From contig NZ_BMEM01000001.1 of assembly GCF_014636495.1 (NCBI RefSeq), positions 1,177,773 to 1,241,772 on the forward strand: a stretch of DNA of 64,000 bases, given 5' to 3'. The position numbers and the translations under genes were made by a program. This DNA is from Ornithinimicrobium tianjinense. GTDB taxonomy: Bacteria; Actinomycetota; Actinomycetes; Actinomycetales; Dermatophilaceae. The notes beneath the pieces are model-generated. The model worked only from the letters and a program-made list of their open reading frames with translations, was not told where the DNA came from and made no database searches. This document shows, piece after piece, positions 1-8,004 of the stretch; position 1 is the first letter of the stretch, and every line of letters starts with the position of its first letter.

Positions 1-1
1 C

Positions 2-382
2 ACCATCGAGCTGCGGATGAGCGCCGACGACACCGCGCGGGTGCTCAAGAAGGCGGTCACCGACTCCGACCGTCACATCACCTTCGACCCGGTCGGGCGC
101 CCGGAGGTCTCCAACCTGGTCCTCCTCGCCGCCCTCACCAGCGGCCGCGACCCGCACGACATCGCCGCGGAGATCGGCGACGGCGGGTCCGGCGCGCTGA
201 AGAAGCTCGTCACGGAGTCGGTCAACGACTACTTCGCCCCCTTCCGCGCCCGCCGCGCCGAGCTTGAGGCCGACCCGGCGGAGCTGCGGCGGATCCTCGC
301 CGCCGGCAACTCCCGCGCGAACGAGGTCGCCGAGGCGACCCTCGCCGAGGTGCGCGAGGCCATGCAGATGGTCTACGCCTGA
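2..382 (+). CDS. trpS: Tryptophan--tRNA ligase, C-terminal part (gene cut by window start)
   Basis: Charges tRNA-Trp in the cytoplasm. Only the last ~126 residues are present, and the reading frame is open from base 2. The visible part matches the class Ic synthetase C-terminal helical domain: a KKAVTDSD segment followed by FDP..RPEVSNLVLLAAL, then a GSGALKKLV segment and a terminal helix with RANEVAEATLAEV. The KMSKS loop would lie just upstream, outside the window. The ATG at 17 is an internal Met, not the start. The stop is 11 bases before the glycerate kinase gene, so the two are probably co-transcribed. Recognition rests on the C-terminal domain only, but the pattern is distinctive. Confidence 0.85.
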   Translation, partial: TIELRMSADDTARVLKKAVTDSDRHITFDPVGRPEVSNLVLLAALTSGRDPHDIAAEIGDGGSGALKKLVTESVNDYFAPFRARRAELEADPAELRRILAAGNSRANEVAEATLAEVREAMQMVYA

Positions 383-393
383 CCGGCCCGGGT

Positions 394-1488
394 ATGCCGT
401 CCGCGTCCGGTCCCCGCGTGGTCGTCGTCTCCGACGGCCTCGCGGACCTGCCCGCGCACGAGGCCGCGAAGGCTGTCGCCGAGGGGTGGTCGGCGGCGGC
501 CCCGCACGTGACGGTGGAGACCTTCGCCTCGCACGACGGGGGAGCGGGCTTCGGCGACGTCGTGGCCCGGTCGCTCGGCGCCGTGCGTCACCCGGTCCTC
601 GTCCCCGGCCCGACCGGTGAGGACGTGCCAGCGGAGATCGCCGTGGTCGAGGCGACGGGCACGGCATACCTCGACAGCGCGCAGGCGTGCGGGCGGCACC
701 TGGTCGGCCCGGACCGGCTCGCAGACCCCTCAGGTATGTCGAGCGCCGGCGTGGGCAGGCTGCTGCGCCTCGCGCGCGACCTGGGTGTGCAGCGCATCGT
801 CGTCGGGGTCGGTCCGCTCGCGTGCCACGACGGGGGAGCGGGTCTGCTGGCCGAGCTCGGCGCCGGCGACGACCTGGAGCGCCTGGCCGGGGTGCGGCAG
901 GAGTGGGCCGGCGTGCGCCTGGTGGCCGCCGTCACCGGCGACGGCCCGCTCCTGGGCTTCCACGGGGCGTCCGCCACCCTCACCGAGGAGCACGGCGTCG
1001 CGCCGGAGGTCAGCCAGCGCCTGGAGACCGCCTTCGGCGAGCTGAGCGACCGCGTCAACCGCGTCCTTCCCCCGGTGCGCGACCTGCTCACCGGACTCCC
1101 GCGGCGGCCCGAGCGGGAGCAGGGCTCGGGAGCCGGCGGAGGCGTGGGCTACGCCCTGCAGCTGCTCGGGGCCCGCACCGAGACCGGCGCGCGGCTGCTG
1201 CTGGACGAGCTCGGCATCCGCGCCCGGCTGCCCGGTGCGCTGCTGGTGCTGGCGAGTCCCGCCTACGACGGGCGCACCGTCCACGACGGCGTGCTGGCGG
1301 ACACGGCGCAGGCGGCGCTGGAGACCGCGACACCCACGGTCGTGCTGGCGGACAGCGTGGCGGTCGGCCGGCGTGAGGGGATGTCGCTCGGGGTGAGCGG
1401 GTCCTACGAGCGGCGCGGGGGAGAGACGGCCGGCGAGCTGGCGGCGCGCGTCGCCCGGACCTGGACGCCGGCTCCGCCGTCCGCCTAG
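394..1488 (+). CDS. glxK: Glycerate kinase (type 1, GlxK/GarK family)
   Basis: Predicted to phosphorylate D-glycerate to phosphoglycerate using ATP, feeding glyoxylate and serine breakdown products into glycolysis. The 364-residue length is normal for the family. Visible family features are the YLDSAQACGRHL segment, SSAGVGRLLRLARDLG, the glycine-rich CHDGGAGLLAELG loop, and a C-terminal GGVGYALQLLGA region followed by the hinge strand LLVLASPAYDGRT and PTVVLADSV. The GEGR-like motif usual before the Asp in this last region is replaced by ASPAYDGR, so activity should not be taken for granted. No strong ribosome binding site precedes the ATG at 394. M. tuberculosis has a glycerate kinase (Rv2205c) next to its erpA-like gene, as here. 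Confidence 0.75.
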   Translation: MPSASGPRVVVVSDGLADLPAHEAAKAVAEGWSAAAPHVTVETFASHDGGAGFGDVVARSLGAVRHPVLVPGPTGEDVPAEIAVVEATGTAYLDSAQACGRHLVGPDRLADPSGMSSAGVGRLLRLARDLGVQRIVVGVGPLACHDGGAGLLAELGAGDDLERLAGVRQEWAGVRLVAAVTGDGPLLGFHGASATLTEEHGVAPEVSQRLETAFGELSDRVNRVLPPVRDLLTGLPRRPEREQGSGAGGGVGYALQLLGARTETGARLLLDELGIRARLPGALLVLASPAYDGRTVHDGVLADTAQAALETATPTVVLADSVAVGRREGMSLGVSGSYERRGGETAGELAARVARTWTPAPPSA

Positions 1489-1523
1489 CAGCGGGGCGTC
1501 GTCGAGCAGCAGCGCGGCGGGCG

Positions 1524-1529
1524 TACCCT
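1524..1529 (+). promoter_or_regulatory. Candidate -10 element (TACCCT) of erpA
   Basis: TACCCT fits the actinobacterial TAnnnT -10 pattern. It lies in the gap between the glycerate kinase gene and erpA and would give a leader of about 70 nt ending in the GAGAGGA ribosome binding site before the ATG at 1607. No good -35 is visible, so this is a moderate call. Confidence 0.4.
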
Positions 1530-1606
1530 GGATGAGGCGGGAACAACGCCAGCCCCTGCGGAGTTGCCCACCCGTGACGACTTCCCTCACCCGAGAGGAC
1601 ACCGCG

Positions 1607-1954
1607 ATGAGCGAGACCACCACCCAGACCCACGGCGTCCAGCTGACCGACGTCGCCGCGACCAAGGTCAAGAGCCTGCTGGAGCAGGAGGGCCGAGACG
1701 ACCTGCGCCTGCGCATCGGCGTGCAGCCAGGTGGCTGCTCCGGCCTCATCTACCAGCTCTACTTCGACGAGCGCAGCCTGGACGGCGACCTGTTCCGTGA
1801 CTTCGACGGTGTCGAGGTCGTCGTGGACCGGATGAGCGCTCCCTACCTCGACGGCGCGACGATCGACTTCGCCGACACCATCGAGAAGCAGGGCTTCACG
1901 ATCGACAACCCCAACGCGGGCAGCTCCTGCGCCTGCGGCGACAGCTTCAGCTGA
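1607..1954 (+). CDS. erpA: Iron-sulfur cluster insertion protein ErpA (HesB/IscA family)
   Basis: A-type carrier that hands Fe-S clusters to apoproteins in the cytoplasm; plausible local clients are the Rieske protein and the UvrC-like protein. It has 115 residues, normal for the family. All three cluster cysteines are present: one in GGCSG near residue 45 and the Cys-Ala-Cys pair in SSCACGDSFS at the C-terminus. The IxFxDxIEKQGFTIDNPNA stretch before the pair is typical. I chose the ATG at 1607 because GAGAGGA lies 7 nt upstream and the family alignment begins there; the frame stays open a further 25 codons upstream. Confidence 0.93.
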   Translation: MSETTTQTHGVQLTDVAATKVKSLLEQEGRDDLRLRIGVQPGGCSGLIYQLYFDERSLDGDLFRDFDGVEVVVDRMSAPYLDGATIDFADTIEKQGFTIDNPNAGSSCACGDSFS

Positions 1955-1971
1955 TCCCAGCGGCCCACCGC

Positions 1972-2703
1972 GTGCCCGTCGAGCCCCCGCCGTCCCGGTG
2001 GGGGCTCGACGCGTCCGGGGCCGAGCCGGGGGAGGACCTCGTCGGGGTGGGAGCCGACCTCGAGCCGGGCACGATCCTGCAGGCCTACCGGCACGGGCTG
2101 TTCCCCATGGGCCTCGGTCCCCAGGGCGGACCGCCGCTCGGCTGGTGGTCGCCGGACCCGCGCGGGGTGCTGCTGCCCGGTGACCTGCACGTCAGTCGCT
2201 CGCTGCGTCGGTCCCTGCGCGGCTTCGAGATCCGCTACGACACGGCGTTCGCCGACGTCGTGGCCGGCTGCGCGGACCCCGAGCGGGACGGCAGATGGAT
2301 CACTCCCCGCATCGTGCGCGCCTACACGAGCCTCCACGAGCTGGGCTGGGCCCACAGCGTCGAGACGTGGCGTGACGGGGAGCTGGTCGGCGGTCTGTAC
2401 GGCCTGGCCATCGGCCGCCTCTTCGCGGCGGAGTCGAAGTTCCACCGCGTCACCGACGCGTCGAAGGCGGCCGTCGTCGGGCTGGTGAGGGCCATGGAGG
2501 AGGACGGGGAGCCGTGGCTGGTGGACGTCCAGTGGCGGACCGATCACCTCGGCACGCTCGGCGTACGGGAGGTGAGCCGCGCGGCATACCTCCAGGGCGT
2601 CGCGGAGGCGGTCCGGGGGGAGCTTCCGGTGCGCTGGCGGGCGACACCTGTCGCACGTGTCGCCCGCGTGACAGAATGCGGCAGAGGTGACGGTATGGTT
2701 TGA
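1972..2703 (+). CDS. aat: Leucyl/phenylalanyl-tRNA--protein transferase
   Basis: Transfers Leu or Phe from aminoacyl-tRNA onto N-terminal Lys or Arg of proteins, marking them for ClpS/ClpAP-type degradation (N-end rule). At 243 residues it is full length. Diagnostic segments are GTILQAYRHGLFPM near the start, WWSPDPRGVL, the GRWITPRIVRAY helix, the EGGLYG-type motif (here VGGLYGLAIGRLFAAESKF) and the HRVTDASKAAVVGLV helix; the usual MFSR is KFHR here. The GTG at 1972 is 17 nt after the erpA stop, suggesting co-transcription. The last codons form a strong inverted repeat just before ctaC. Confidence 0.92.
   Translation: MPVEPPPSRWGLDASGAEPGEDLVGVGADLEPGTILQAYRHGLFPMGLGPQGGPPLGWWSPDPRGVLLPGDLHVSRSLRRSLRGFEIRYDTAFADVVAGCADPERDGRWITPRIVRAYTSLHELGWAHSVETWRDGELVGGLYGLAIGRLFAAESKFHRVTDASKAAVVGLVRAMEEDGEPWLVDVQWRTDHLGTLGVREVSRAAYLQGVAEAVRGELPVRWRATPVARVARVTECGRGDGMV
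2637..2667. promoter_or_regulatory. Perfect 11-bp inverted repeat at the aat/ctaC junction
   Basis: GCGGGCGACAC at 2637-2647 is the exact reverse complement of GTGTCGCCCGC at 2657-2667, with a 9-nt loop. It sits inside the last codons of aat and about 77 nt before the preferred ctaC start. It could attenuate read-through from aat as an intrinsic hairpin without a U-tract, or serve as an operator for the oxidase operon. The sequence alone does not separate these. Confidence 0.5.
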
Positions 2704-2743
2704 CCCTGTCATGGCGGGTAGTCGGAAAGTGCGAGGTGTCCCA

Positions 2744-3625
2744 GTGCAACGGCGTCAGGATTCCCGGCCCACGGCCGGAAAGCGGGTGGGGCTGGTCGCC
2801 GTCGCGGCGACGACGGCCCTCGTGCTGAGCGGTTGCGGTGAGGCCTTCACGCGGGGCTACCTTCCCGAGCCGGTCACCGAGGCCGGCACGGACGTCGTCC
2901 ACTTCTGGAACGCCGTGTGGATCGCCGCGCTCGCGGTCGGCATCCTCGTGTGGGGCCTGATCCTGTGGAGCCTGTTCGCCTACCGGCGTCGCAGCGACTC
3001 CGACTTCCCGACGCAGTTCCGCTACCACGTGCCGCTGGAGATCCTCTACACGGTCGTGCCGGTGCTGATGGTCGCTGCCATCTTCGGCAAGACGGTCGAG
3101 GTGCAGAACACCCTGCTCGAGCGCCAGGAGAACCCGGACGTCGTGGTCAACGTCGTCGGGAAGAAGTGGAGCTGGGACTTCAACTACGTCAACGAGGACG
3201 TCTACGAGTCGGGGGTCCAGGCCCAGGACCTCAACGACGGTGAGCCCGGGTTGCGCGAGACGCTCCCGACGATGGTGCTCCCCGTGGACAGCCGCGTCGA
3301 GTTCGTGCTGACCTCGCGTGACGTCATCCACTCCTTCTGGGTGCCCCAGTTCCTCCAGAAGCTGGACATGGTGCCCGGGCGCGTCAACATCTTCCAGGTG
3401 ACGACGACCGAGGAGGGCACCTTCGACGGCAAGTGCGCCGAGCTGTGCGGTGCCTACCACTCCGAGATGCTCTTCAACGTCAAGGTCGTGCCCCAGGCGG
3501 AGTACGACGCCTACATCCAGAGCCTGCGCGACGAGGGTCAGACGGGCCAGCTCGGCCCGGAGTTCGACCAGTACGAGCTGCAGCAGGACCAGCAGGACAA
3601 GCTCGTCCAGCCGAACGGCCGATGA
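2744..3625 (+). CDS. ctaC: Cytochrome c oxidase subunit II (CuA lipoprotein)
   Basis: Membrane-anchored subunit of the aa3-type terminal oxidase; its CuA centre takes electrons from the bc1 cytochrome c. The preferred GTG at 2744 has GAGG 7 nt upstream and gives a classical lipoprotein signal: a basic n-region, a hydrophobic core and the lipobox LSGC with Cys near residue 31. An in-frame ATG at 2711 and GTG at 2687 (overlapping aat) are alternatives. Two transmembrane helices follow (around [20 protein letters not shown] and IPYTVVP-like [17 protein letters not shown]). The periplasmic cupredoxin domain carries the ligands in VIHSFWVP and [12 protein letters not shown]. It leads the ctaC-ctaD-ctaF operon. 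Confidence 0.93.
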   Translation: MQRRQDSRPTAGKRVGLVAVAATTALVLSGCGEAFTRGYLPEPVTEAGTDVVHFWNAVWIAALAVGILVWGLILWSLFAYRRRSDSDFPTQFRYHVPLEILYTVVPVLMVAAIFGKTVEVQNTLLERQENPDVVVNVVGKKWSWDFNYVNEDVYESGVQAQDLNDGEPGLRETLPTMVLPVDSRVEFVLTSRDVIHSFWVPQFLQKLDMVPGRVNIFQVTTTEEGTFDGKCAELCGAYHSEMLFNVKVVPQAEYDAYIQSLRDEGQTGQLGPEFDQYELQQDQQDKLVQPNGR

Positions 3626-3644
3626 GGATAGGGGAACGAGACTG

Positions 3645-5414
3645 ATGGCGATTGCAACCAGGCCGCGTCACGAGGCCCGCACACTCCGGCCCGTCCAGGA
3701 GCGCAGCTCCTTCGTCCGCCAGCTGGTCAGCGTGCTGACCACGACCGACCACAAGGTCATCGGCAACCTCTACTTCGCCACCACCATGGCGTGGTTCATC
3801 GTCGGTGGCCTCATGGCGCTGATCATCCGCTCCGAGCTGTTCCTGCCCGGGCTGCAGGTCGTGATGAACCCCGAGCAGTTCAACCAGCTGTTCACCATGC
3901 ACGGCACGATCATGCTGCTGATGTTCGCGACGCCGCTGTTCGCCGGCTTCGCCAACGCTCTGGTGCCGCTGCAGATCGGCGCGCCCGACGTGGCGTTCCC
4001 GCGGCTGAACATGCTCGCCTACTGGATGTACTTCTTCGGCAGCCTGATCGCCGTCGGCGGCTTCCTCACCCCCGAGGGCGCGGCGAGTTTCGGCTGGTTC
4101 GCCTACCAGCCGCTCGCAGGTCCGACTCACAGCCCCGGCCTCGGTGGTGACCTGTGGGTGCTGGGCCTGGCGCTGACCGGTTTCGCGACGATCTTCGGCG
4201 CGGTCAACTTCATCACCACGATCGTCTGCATGCGTGCTCCCGGCATGACGATGTTCCGGATGCCGGTGTTCACCTGGAACATCCTGGTGACCTCGATCCT
4301 GGTCCTCATGGTCTTCCCGGTCCTGGCCGCCGCCTTCTTCGGCATGGCCGTCGACCGCATCTTCGGCTGGCACATCTACGACCCGGCGCACGGCGGTGCC
4401 ATGCTCTGGCAGCACCTGTTCTGGTTCTTCGGCCACCCCGAGGTCTACATCATCGCGCTGCCGTTCTTCGGCATCATCACCGAGATCCTGCCGGTGTTCA
4501 GCCGCAAGCCGGTCTTCGGCTACAAGACCCTGGTGATGGCGACCGTCGCGATCGCGGCCCTGTCGGTCTCGGTCTGGGCGCACCACATGTTCGCCACGGG
4601 TGCCGTCATGCTCGAGTTCTTCGCCATCATGACGATGCTCATCGCGGTGCCCACCGGCGTGAAGTTCTTCAACTGGACCGGCACCATGTGGCGCGGCTCG
4701 ATCAAGCTGGACACCCCGATGCTGTGGGCCATCGGCTTCCTCGTCACCTTCCTCTTCGGGGGTCTGACGGGTGTCATCCTGGCCAGCCCGGCCCTTGACT
4801 TCCACGTCACCGACTCTTACTTCGTCGTGGCCCACTTCCACTACGTGGTCTTCGGCACCGTGGTCTTCGCGATGTTCGCCGGCTACTACTTCTGGTGGCC
4901 GAAGTTCACCGGGCACATGCTCGACGAGCGCCTGGGCAAGATCCACTTCTGGATGCTCTTCCTCGGCTTCCACGGCACCTTCCTCATCCAGCACTGGCTG
5001 GGTGTCATCGGTATGCCGCGTCGCTACGCCGACTACATGCCGGACGAGGGCTTCACCTGGATGAACCAGCTCTCCACGGTCTCCTCGTTCCTCCTGGCCG
5101 CGTCGATGCTGCCCTTCTTCTACGCGGTGTGGAAGAGCTTCCACACCCCGAAGGTGACCGTCGACGACCCGTGGGGCTGGGGCGGTTCGCTGGAGTGGGC
5201 GACGTCCTGCCCGCCGCCGCGGCACAACTTCAACTCCATCCCGCGCATCCGTTCGGAGCGCCCGGCGTTCGACCTGCACCACCCCTCGGTCGGCACGCTG
5301 GAGTCCCCCGAGCCGGACAAGTCCATCGCCGAGGAGCTGCTGGGCGGACCGGACACCGACCCCCAGGGGCGCATCGGCACCGAGACCGGTGGCGACACCG
5401 GAAAGGAGCACTGA
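3645..5414 (+). CDS. ctaD: Cytochrome c oxidase subunit I
   Basis: Catalytic haem-copper subunit that reduces O2 to water and pumps protons. At 589 residues with 12 predicted membrane helices it is complete. Visible ligands are the haem a His in TMHGTIML, the CuB/Tyr motif WFFGHPEVY, the CuB His pair in WAHHMF, and the haem a3/a His pair in [10 protein letters not shown]. The frame is open upstream into ctaC, but the ATG at 3645 follows an AGGGGAACGAG sequence and begins the family alignment ([12 protein letters not shown]). The C-terminal ~70 residues form a soluble tail typical of actinobacteria. It lies 19 nt after ctaC and 3 nt before ctaF. Confidence 0.97.
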   Translation: MAIATRPRHEARTLRPVQERSSFVRQLVSVLTTTDHKVIGNLYFATTMAWFIVGGLMALIIRSELFLPGLQVVMNPEQFNQLFTMHGTIMLLMFATPLFAGFANALVPLQIGAPDVAFPRLNMLAYWMYFFGSLIAVGGFLTPEGAASFGWFAYQPLAGPTHSPGLGGDLWVLGLALTGFATIFGAVNFITTIVCMRAPGMTMFRMPVFTWNILVTSILVLMVFPVLAAAFFGMAVDRIFGWHIYDPAHGGAMLWQHLFWFFGHPEVYIIALPFFGIITEILPVFSRKPVFGYKTLVMATVAIAALSVSVWAHHMFATGAVMLEFFAIMTMLIAVPTGVKFFNWTGTMWRGSIKLDTPMLWAIGFLVTFLFGGLTGVILASPALDFHVTDSYFVVAHFHYVVFGTVVFAMFAGYYFWWPKFTGHMLDERLGKIHFWMLFLGFHGTFLIQHWLGVIGMPRRYADYMPDEGFTWMNQLSTVSSFLLAASMLPFFYAVWKSFHTPKVTVDDPWGWGGSLEWATSCPPPRHNFNSIPRIRSERPAFDLHHPSVGTLESPEPDKSIAEELLGGPDTDPQGRIGTETGGDTGKEH

Positions 5415-5417
5415 CCC

Positions 5418-5819
5418 ATGGGTGTCGAGTCCAAGCTCTTCGGCTTCCTCGTCCCGTTCTTCGTCGTCGTGGCGGTGATCTACGCCTTCGCCACCGACTT
5501 CAACGAGTGGGTCGGGATCGTCGGCCTGAGCCTGACCGCGGCCATGTGCGCCTTCGTCGCCTGGTTCTTCTGGCTCTCGGGCCGCAACGTGGACGCCCGC
5601 CCCGAGGACGACCTCGAGGGTGAGATCGCCGACCAGGCCGGTGACTACGGTCACTTCGCCCCGCACTCCTGGTGGCCGCTGTGGCTCGGCCTGTCGACCT
5701 CGATCCTGGTGCTCGGCGTCGGCGTGGGCTGGTGGCTGGTCGTGGTTGCCCTGCCGTTCGTGCTGATCTCCGTCCTCGGCTGGACCTTCGAGTTCTTCCG
5801 CGGCGAGAAGCCCATCTGA
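5418..5819 (+). CDS. ctaF: Cytochrome c oxidase subunit IV (actinobacterial CtaF)
   Basis: Small integral subunit of the actinobacterial aa3 oxidase, part of the bc1-aa3 supercomplex. It has 133 residues and four hydrophobic segments: about residues 7-25, 31-51, 85-103 and 104-122. The acidic loop around residues 58-75 (DDLEGEIADQ) is characteristic. The gene starts 3 nt after the ctaD stop and is followed by a terminator-like hairpin, so it ends the operon. Confidence 0.92.
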   Translation: MGVESKLFGFLVPFFVVVAVIYAFATDFNEWVGIVGLSLTAAMCAFVAWFFWLSGRNVDARPEDDLEGEIADQAGDYGHFAPHSWWPLWLGLSTSILVLGVGVGWWLVVVALPFVLISVLGWTFEFFRGEKPI

Positions 5820-5838
5820 CTCTTCCTCACCGACAGCA

Positions 5839-5873
5839 CGACCCCCGGTACCGCTTCAGCGGGCCGGGGGTCG
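5839..5873 (+). terminator. Nested stem-loop after ctaF
   Basis: CGACCCCCGG at 5839-5848 pairs perfectly with CCGGGGGTCG at 5864-5873. Inside the loop, CCGC at 5851 pairs with GCGG at 5859 around TTCA, making a two-tier hairpin. It begins 20 nt after the ctaF stop. There is no U-tract, which is usual for actinobacterial terminators. Confidence 0.7.
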
Positions 5874-5904
5874 ACGCATTCAGCCCATATCTACCCCTCT
5901 CAAC

Positions 5905-6335
5905 GACCGGACAGGCGTTAGTGCCGCTCCGGTCGTGGGTGCGAGTGACCGGACAGGCGTTAGTGCCGCTCTCGTCGGGGGGTGCGAGTGACCGGACAGG
6001 CGTTAGTGCCGCTCCGGTCGTGGGTGCGAGTGACCGGACAGGCGTTAGTGCCGCTCTCGTCGGGCGGGCCTAGGGCAGGACCGGGCAAGACGGCCGGTTG
6101 GTCGGGGCATGGAGCGGCACTACGGCCTGTCCGGTCGGGGGTGCCAGCGGCACTACGGCCTGTCCGGTCGTGGGAGGGAGCCGAGGGGTGGCAGTAACGC
6201 CTGTCCGGTCGGGGGGGAGCGAGCCGAGGTGCGGCACTAACGCCTGTCCGGTCGGGGAGGAAGCCGAGGGGTGGCACTAACGCCTGTCCGGTCGGGGGGA
6301 GGGCGCCCAGGGGCGGCACTAACGCCTGTCCGGTC
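5905..6335. repeat. Array of ten 24-bp repeats, four direct then six inverted
   Basis: The gap between convergent ctaF and trpD holds ten copies of a 24-bp unit with core GGACAGGCGTTAGTGCC. Plus-orientation copies start at 5905, 5947, 5990 and 6032, a 42/43/42-bp period. Reverse-complement copies start at 6113, 6146, 6187, 6230, 6270 and 6312. Copies 5 and 6 are a variant subtype with GGCCGTAGTGCC; copy 7 has one further change. Spacers on the left alternate between two sequences, giving an 85-bp higher-order dimer; right-hand spacers are G-rich. Copies 1 and 3 are followed directly by CCGGTC, complementary to their own GACCGG start. No convincing gene lies in this stretch: its short open frames merely echo the repeat. 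Confidence 0.9.
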
Positions 6336-6355
6336 GGAGGGTGGGGTGGGCTCGG

Positions 6356-7459
6356 TCAGGCCTGAGGGAGGGCCTGGCTGCTGGCGACCCAACGCTCGAC
6401 GAGCCGCTGCGCAGAGCCGTCGTCGAGGACTGCCGCGGCACGGTCCATCCCGGCCCGGACCGCGGCGTGCAGCGACGCCTCGTCCGCGGGGTGCTGGCCG
6501 GCCTCGCCGGAGGCCAGGAGCGCCAGCGCGGCGCCGGCGTTGAGCAGGACCGCGTCGCGCACGGCCCCGGTGGAGCCCGCGAAGAGCTGACGGGCCACGT
6601 CGGCGTTGTGCTCGGCGTCGCCGCCGCGCAGCGCGTCGACCGGGTGGAGCTCCAGGCCCAGTCGGCGGGGGTCGAGCGTCCACGCCTGGATCGCGCCCGT
6701 CCCGTCGCCCCACCAGACCTGGCTCGTGGTGGCAGGGGTGATCTCGTCCAGGCCGTCGTCGCCCCGGAAGACCAACGCGCGGGTGCCCCGCGCGGCGAAG
6801 ACGCCGGCGATGAGCGGAGCCATCCGGGCATCGGCCGAGCCGACCACGGCATACCGGGGCTGGGCGGGGTTGGTCAGGGGACCGAGGAAGTTGAACGCCG
6901 TCGCGATGCCGATGTCGCGACGCACGACGGAGGCGTGCCGCATCGAGGGATGGAAGACGTTGGCGAAGGCGAAGGTGATGCCGACCTCGCGGGCGAGCCC
7001 GGCCACTTGCTCCGGCGAGAGGTCCAGCCTGACCCCGAGCGCCTCAAGCATGTCGGCGGACCCGGAGCGGCTGGAGGAGGCGCGGTTGCCGTGCTTGACC
7101 ACGACCGCCCCGGCCGCCGCCATCACGATGGCGGACATCGAGGAGATGTTGACCGTCATCGCGCGGTCACCGCCGGTGCCGACGATGTCGATCGTGGGGC
7201 CGTCCACGGTGAAGCGTCGCGCGTGCTCGAGCATCATGCCCGCGAGCCCGGACATCTCCTCGACCGTCTCTCCCTTGCTGCGCAATGCCGTCAGGAACGA
7301 GGCCAGCTGGGCGGGGCTCGCCTCTCCGGACATCACCCGGTCCATGGCCCATGCGGCCTGGGCCGAGTCCAGGTCCTCGCCCTGGATGAGGGAGGTGATC
7401 AGGTCTGGCCAGGTGTAACCGGCGTCGTTGCCGGGAAGGGGCGTCGGCTCGCCGCTCAC
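6356..7459 (-). CDS. trpD: Anthranilate phosphoribosyltransferase
   Basis: Second step of tryptophan synthesis: joins anthranilate and PRPP to phosphoribosylanthranilate. It has 367 residues. Family signatures are VGTGGDRAMTVNISSMSA, the KHGNRASSSRSGSADMLEALG anthranilate/PRPP loop, FAFANVFHPSMRH, and FNFLGPLTNPA. The GTG start at 7459 overlaps the stop of the upstream receiver gene by four bases (GTGA), indicating translational coupling. The N-terminal ~20 residues before WPDLI are a short variable extension. Its 3' end lies 20 bp from the last copy of the repeat array. It is separate from other trp genes here, as in M. tuberculosis, where trpD also sits by ctaE. Confidence 0.95.
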   Translation of the reverse strand: MSGEPTPLPGNDAGYTWPDLITSLIQGEDLDSAQAAWAMDRVMSGEASPAQLASFLTALRSKGETVEEMSGLAGMMLEHARRFTVDGPTIDIVGTGGDRAMTVNISSMSAIVMAAAGAVVVKHGNRASSSRSGSADMLEALGVRLDLSPEQVAGLAREVGITFAFANVFHPSMRHASVVRRDIGIATAFNFLGPLTNPAQPRYAVVGSADARMAPLIAGVFAARGTRALVFRGDDGLDEITPATTSQVWWGDGTGAIQAWTLDPRRLGLELHPVDALRGGDAEHNADVARQLFAGSTGAVRDAVLLNAGAALALLASGEAGQHPADEASLHAAVRAGMDRAAAVLDDGSAQRLVERWVASSQALPQA

Positions 7460-7902
7460 CGGCGCACGAGGTCGACGACCGCGGCGGAGAGCCGCTGCGG
7501 GTCCAGCGGGCGCGGGACCGCAGCGTCCGCCAGCGACCAGGTCGCCAGCCAGCCGTCGACCGGCCGTCCCGTCAGCAGGACGACGGGCGGGCAGTCGAAG
7601 ATCTCGTTCTTGAGCTCGCGGCACACGCCCATGCCGCCGTAGGGCTGGGCCTCGCCGTCCAGGACGAGGACGTCGAAGTCCTCCTCGCGTACCGCGGACA
7701 GCACCGCGGCCGGGGTGGCGCACTCGTGCCAGCGGGTGACGTGCACGTCCGCCGCGGGCTGGTCGCCCACGCTCAGCCGGACGCTGTCTCGCACTGCGGC
7801 GTCGTTGCTGTACAGCAGGACAGAGATGTCCTGGGCGGCGCGTCCGGCGACGTTCGCGGTCTCGGGCGTGGGGCCGTCGTGGAGGTCCTGGGTCGCGGTC
7901 AT
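7456..7902 (-). CDS. Degenerate response-regulator receiver domain protein
   Basis: A stand-alone ~120-residue receiver fold with no output domain (148 residues in all). The strand ISVLLYSND and the phospho-acceptor-like Asp in DVLVLDGEA are present, followed by a PPVVLLTGR strand with Thr. The conserved Lys of the last loop is replaced: PRPLDPQRL stands where KPxxP is expected. Phosphorylation signalling may therefore be weak or absent. I chose the ATG at 7902 because TACCAT (7915-7910 on this strand) precedes it by 7 nt, fitting a leaderless transcript. The gene is translationally coupled to trpD and divergent from ctaE, so a link to respiration or tryptophan control is possible but unproven. 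Confidence 0.7.
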   Translation of the reverse strand: MTATQDLHDGPTPETANVAGRAAQDISVLLYSNDAAVRDSVRLSVGDQPAADVHVTRWHECATPAAVLSAVREEDFDVLVLDGEAQPYGGMGVCRELKNEIFDCPPVVLLTGRPVDGWLATWSLADAAVPRPLDPQRLSAAVVDLVRR

Positions 7903-7992
7903 GCGCACGATGGTATTCCAGTCGCGGACGCACCAGACGACCGCGTGGCGCGCCGCGTCGGGGAGGGGCGCGCCTCCGGGCTCTCCATGGGC

Positions 7993-7998
7993 CATAAT
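7993..7998 (+). promoter_or_regulatory. -10 element (CATAAT) for leaderless ctaE
   Basis: CATAAT ends 6 nt before the GTG at 8005, so transcription would start at or beside the start codon. No Shine-Dalgarno sequence is present. The same geometry recurs before ten other genes in the window. Confidence 0.6.
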
Positions 7999-8004
7999 GT
8001 GCGG

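Noticed and set aside
3480-5666. 728-codon minus-strand frame opposite ctaD
   Set aside because: It is rich in His/Asp/Glu/Arg as expected from the mirror of a GC-rich membrane-protein gene, and ctaD is unambiguous.
5672-6319. Open reading frames through the 24-bp repeat array
   Set aside because: Their translations only repeat the unit (TGQALVPL or DRTGVSAAP patterns) and have no start signals; they are by-products of the repeat.
5905-6335. Possible CRISPR array
   Set aside because: Repeats occur in both orientations, spacers are near-identical G-rich sequences rather than unique ones, and no cas gene is nearby.
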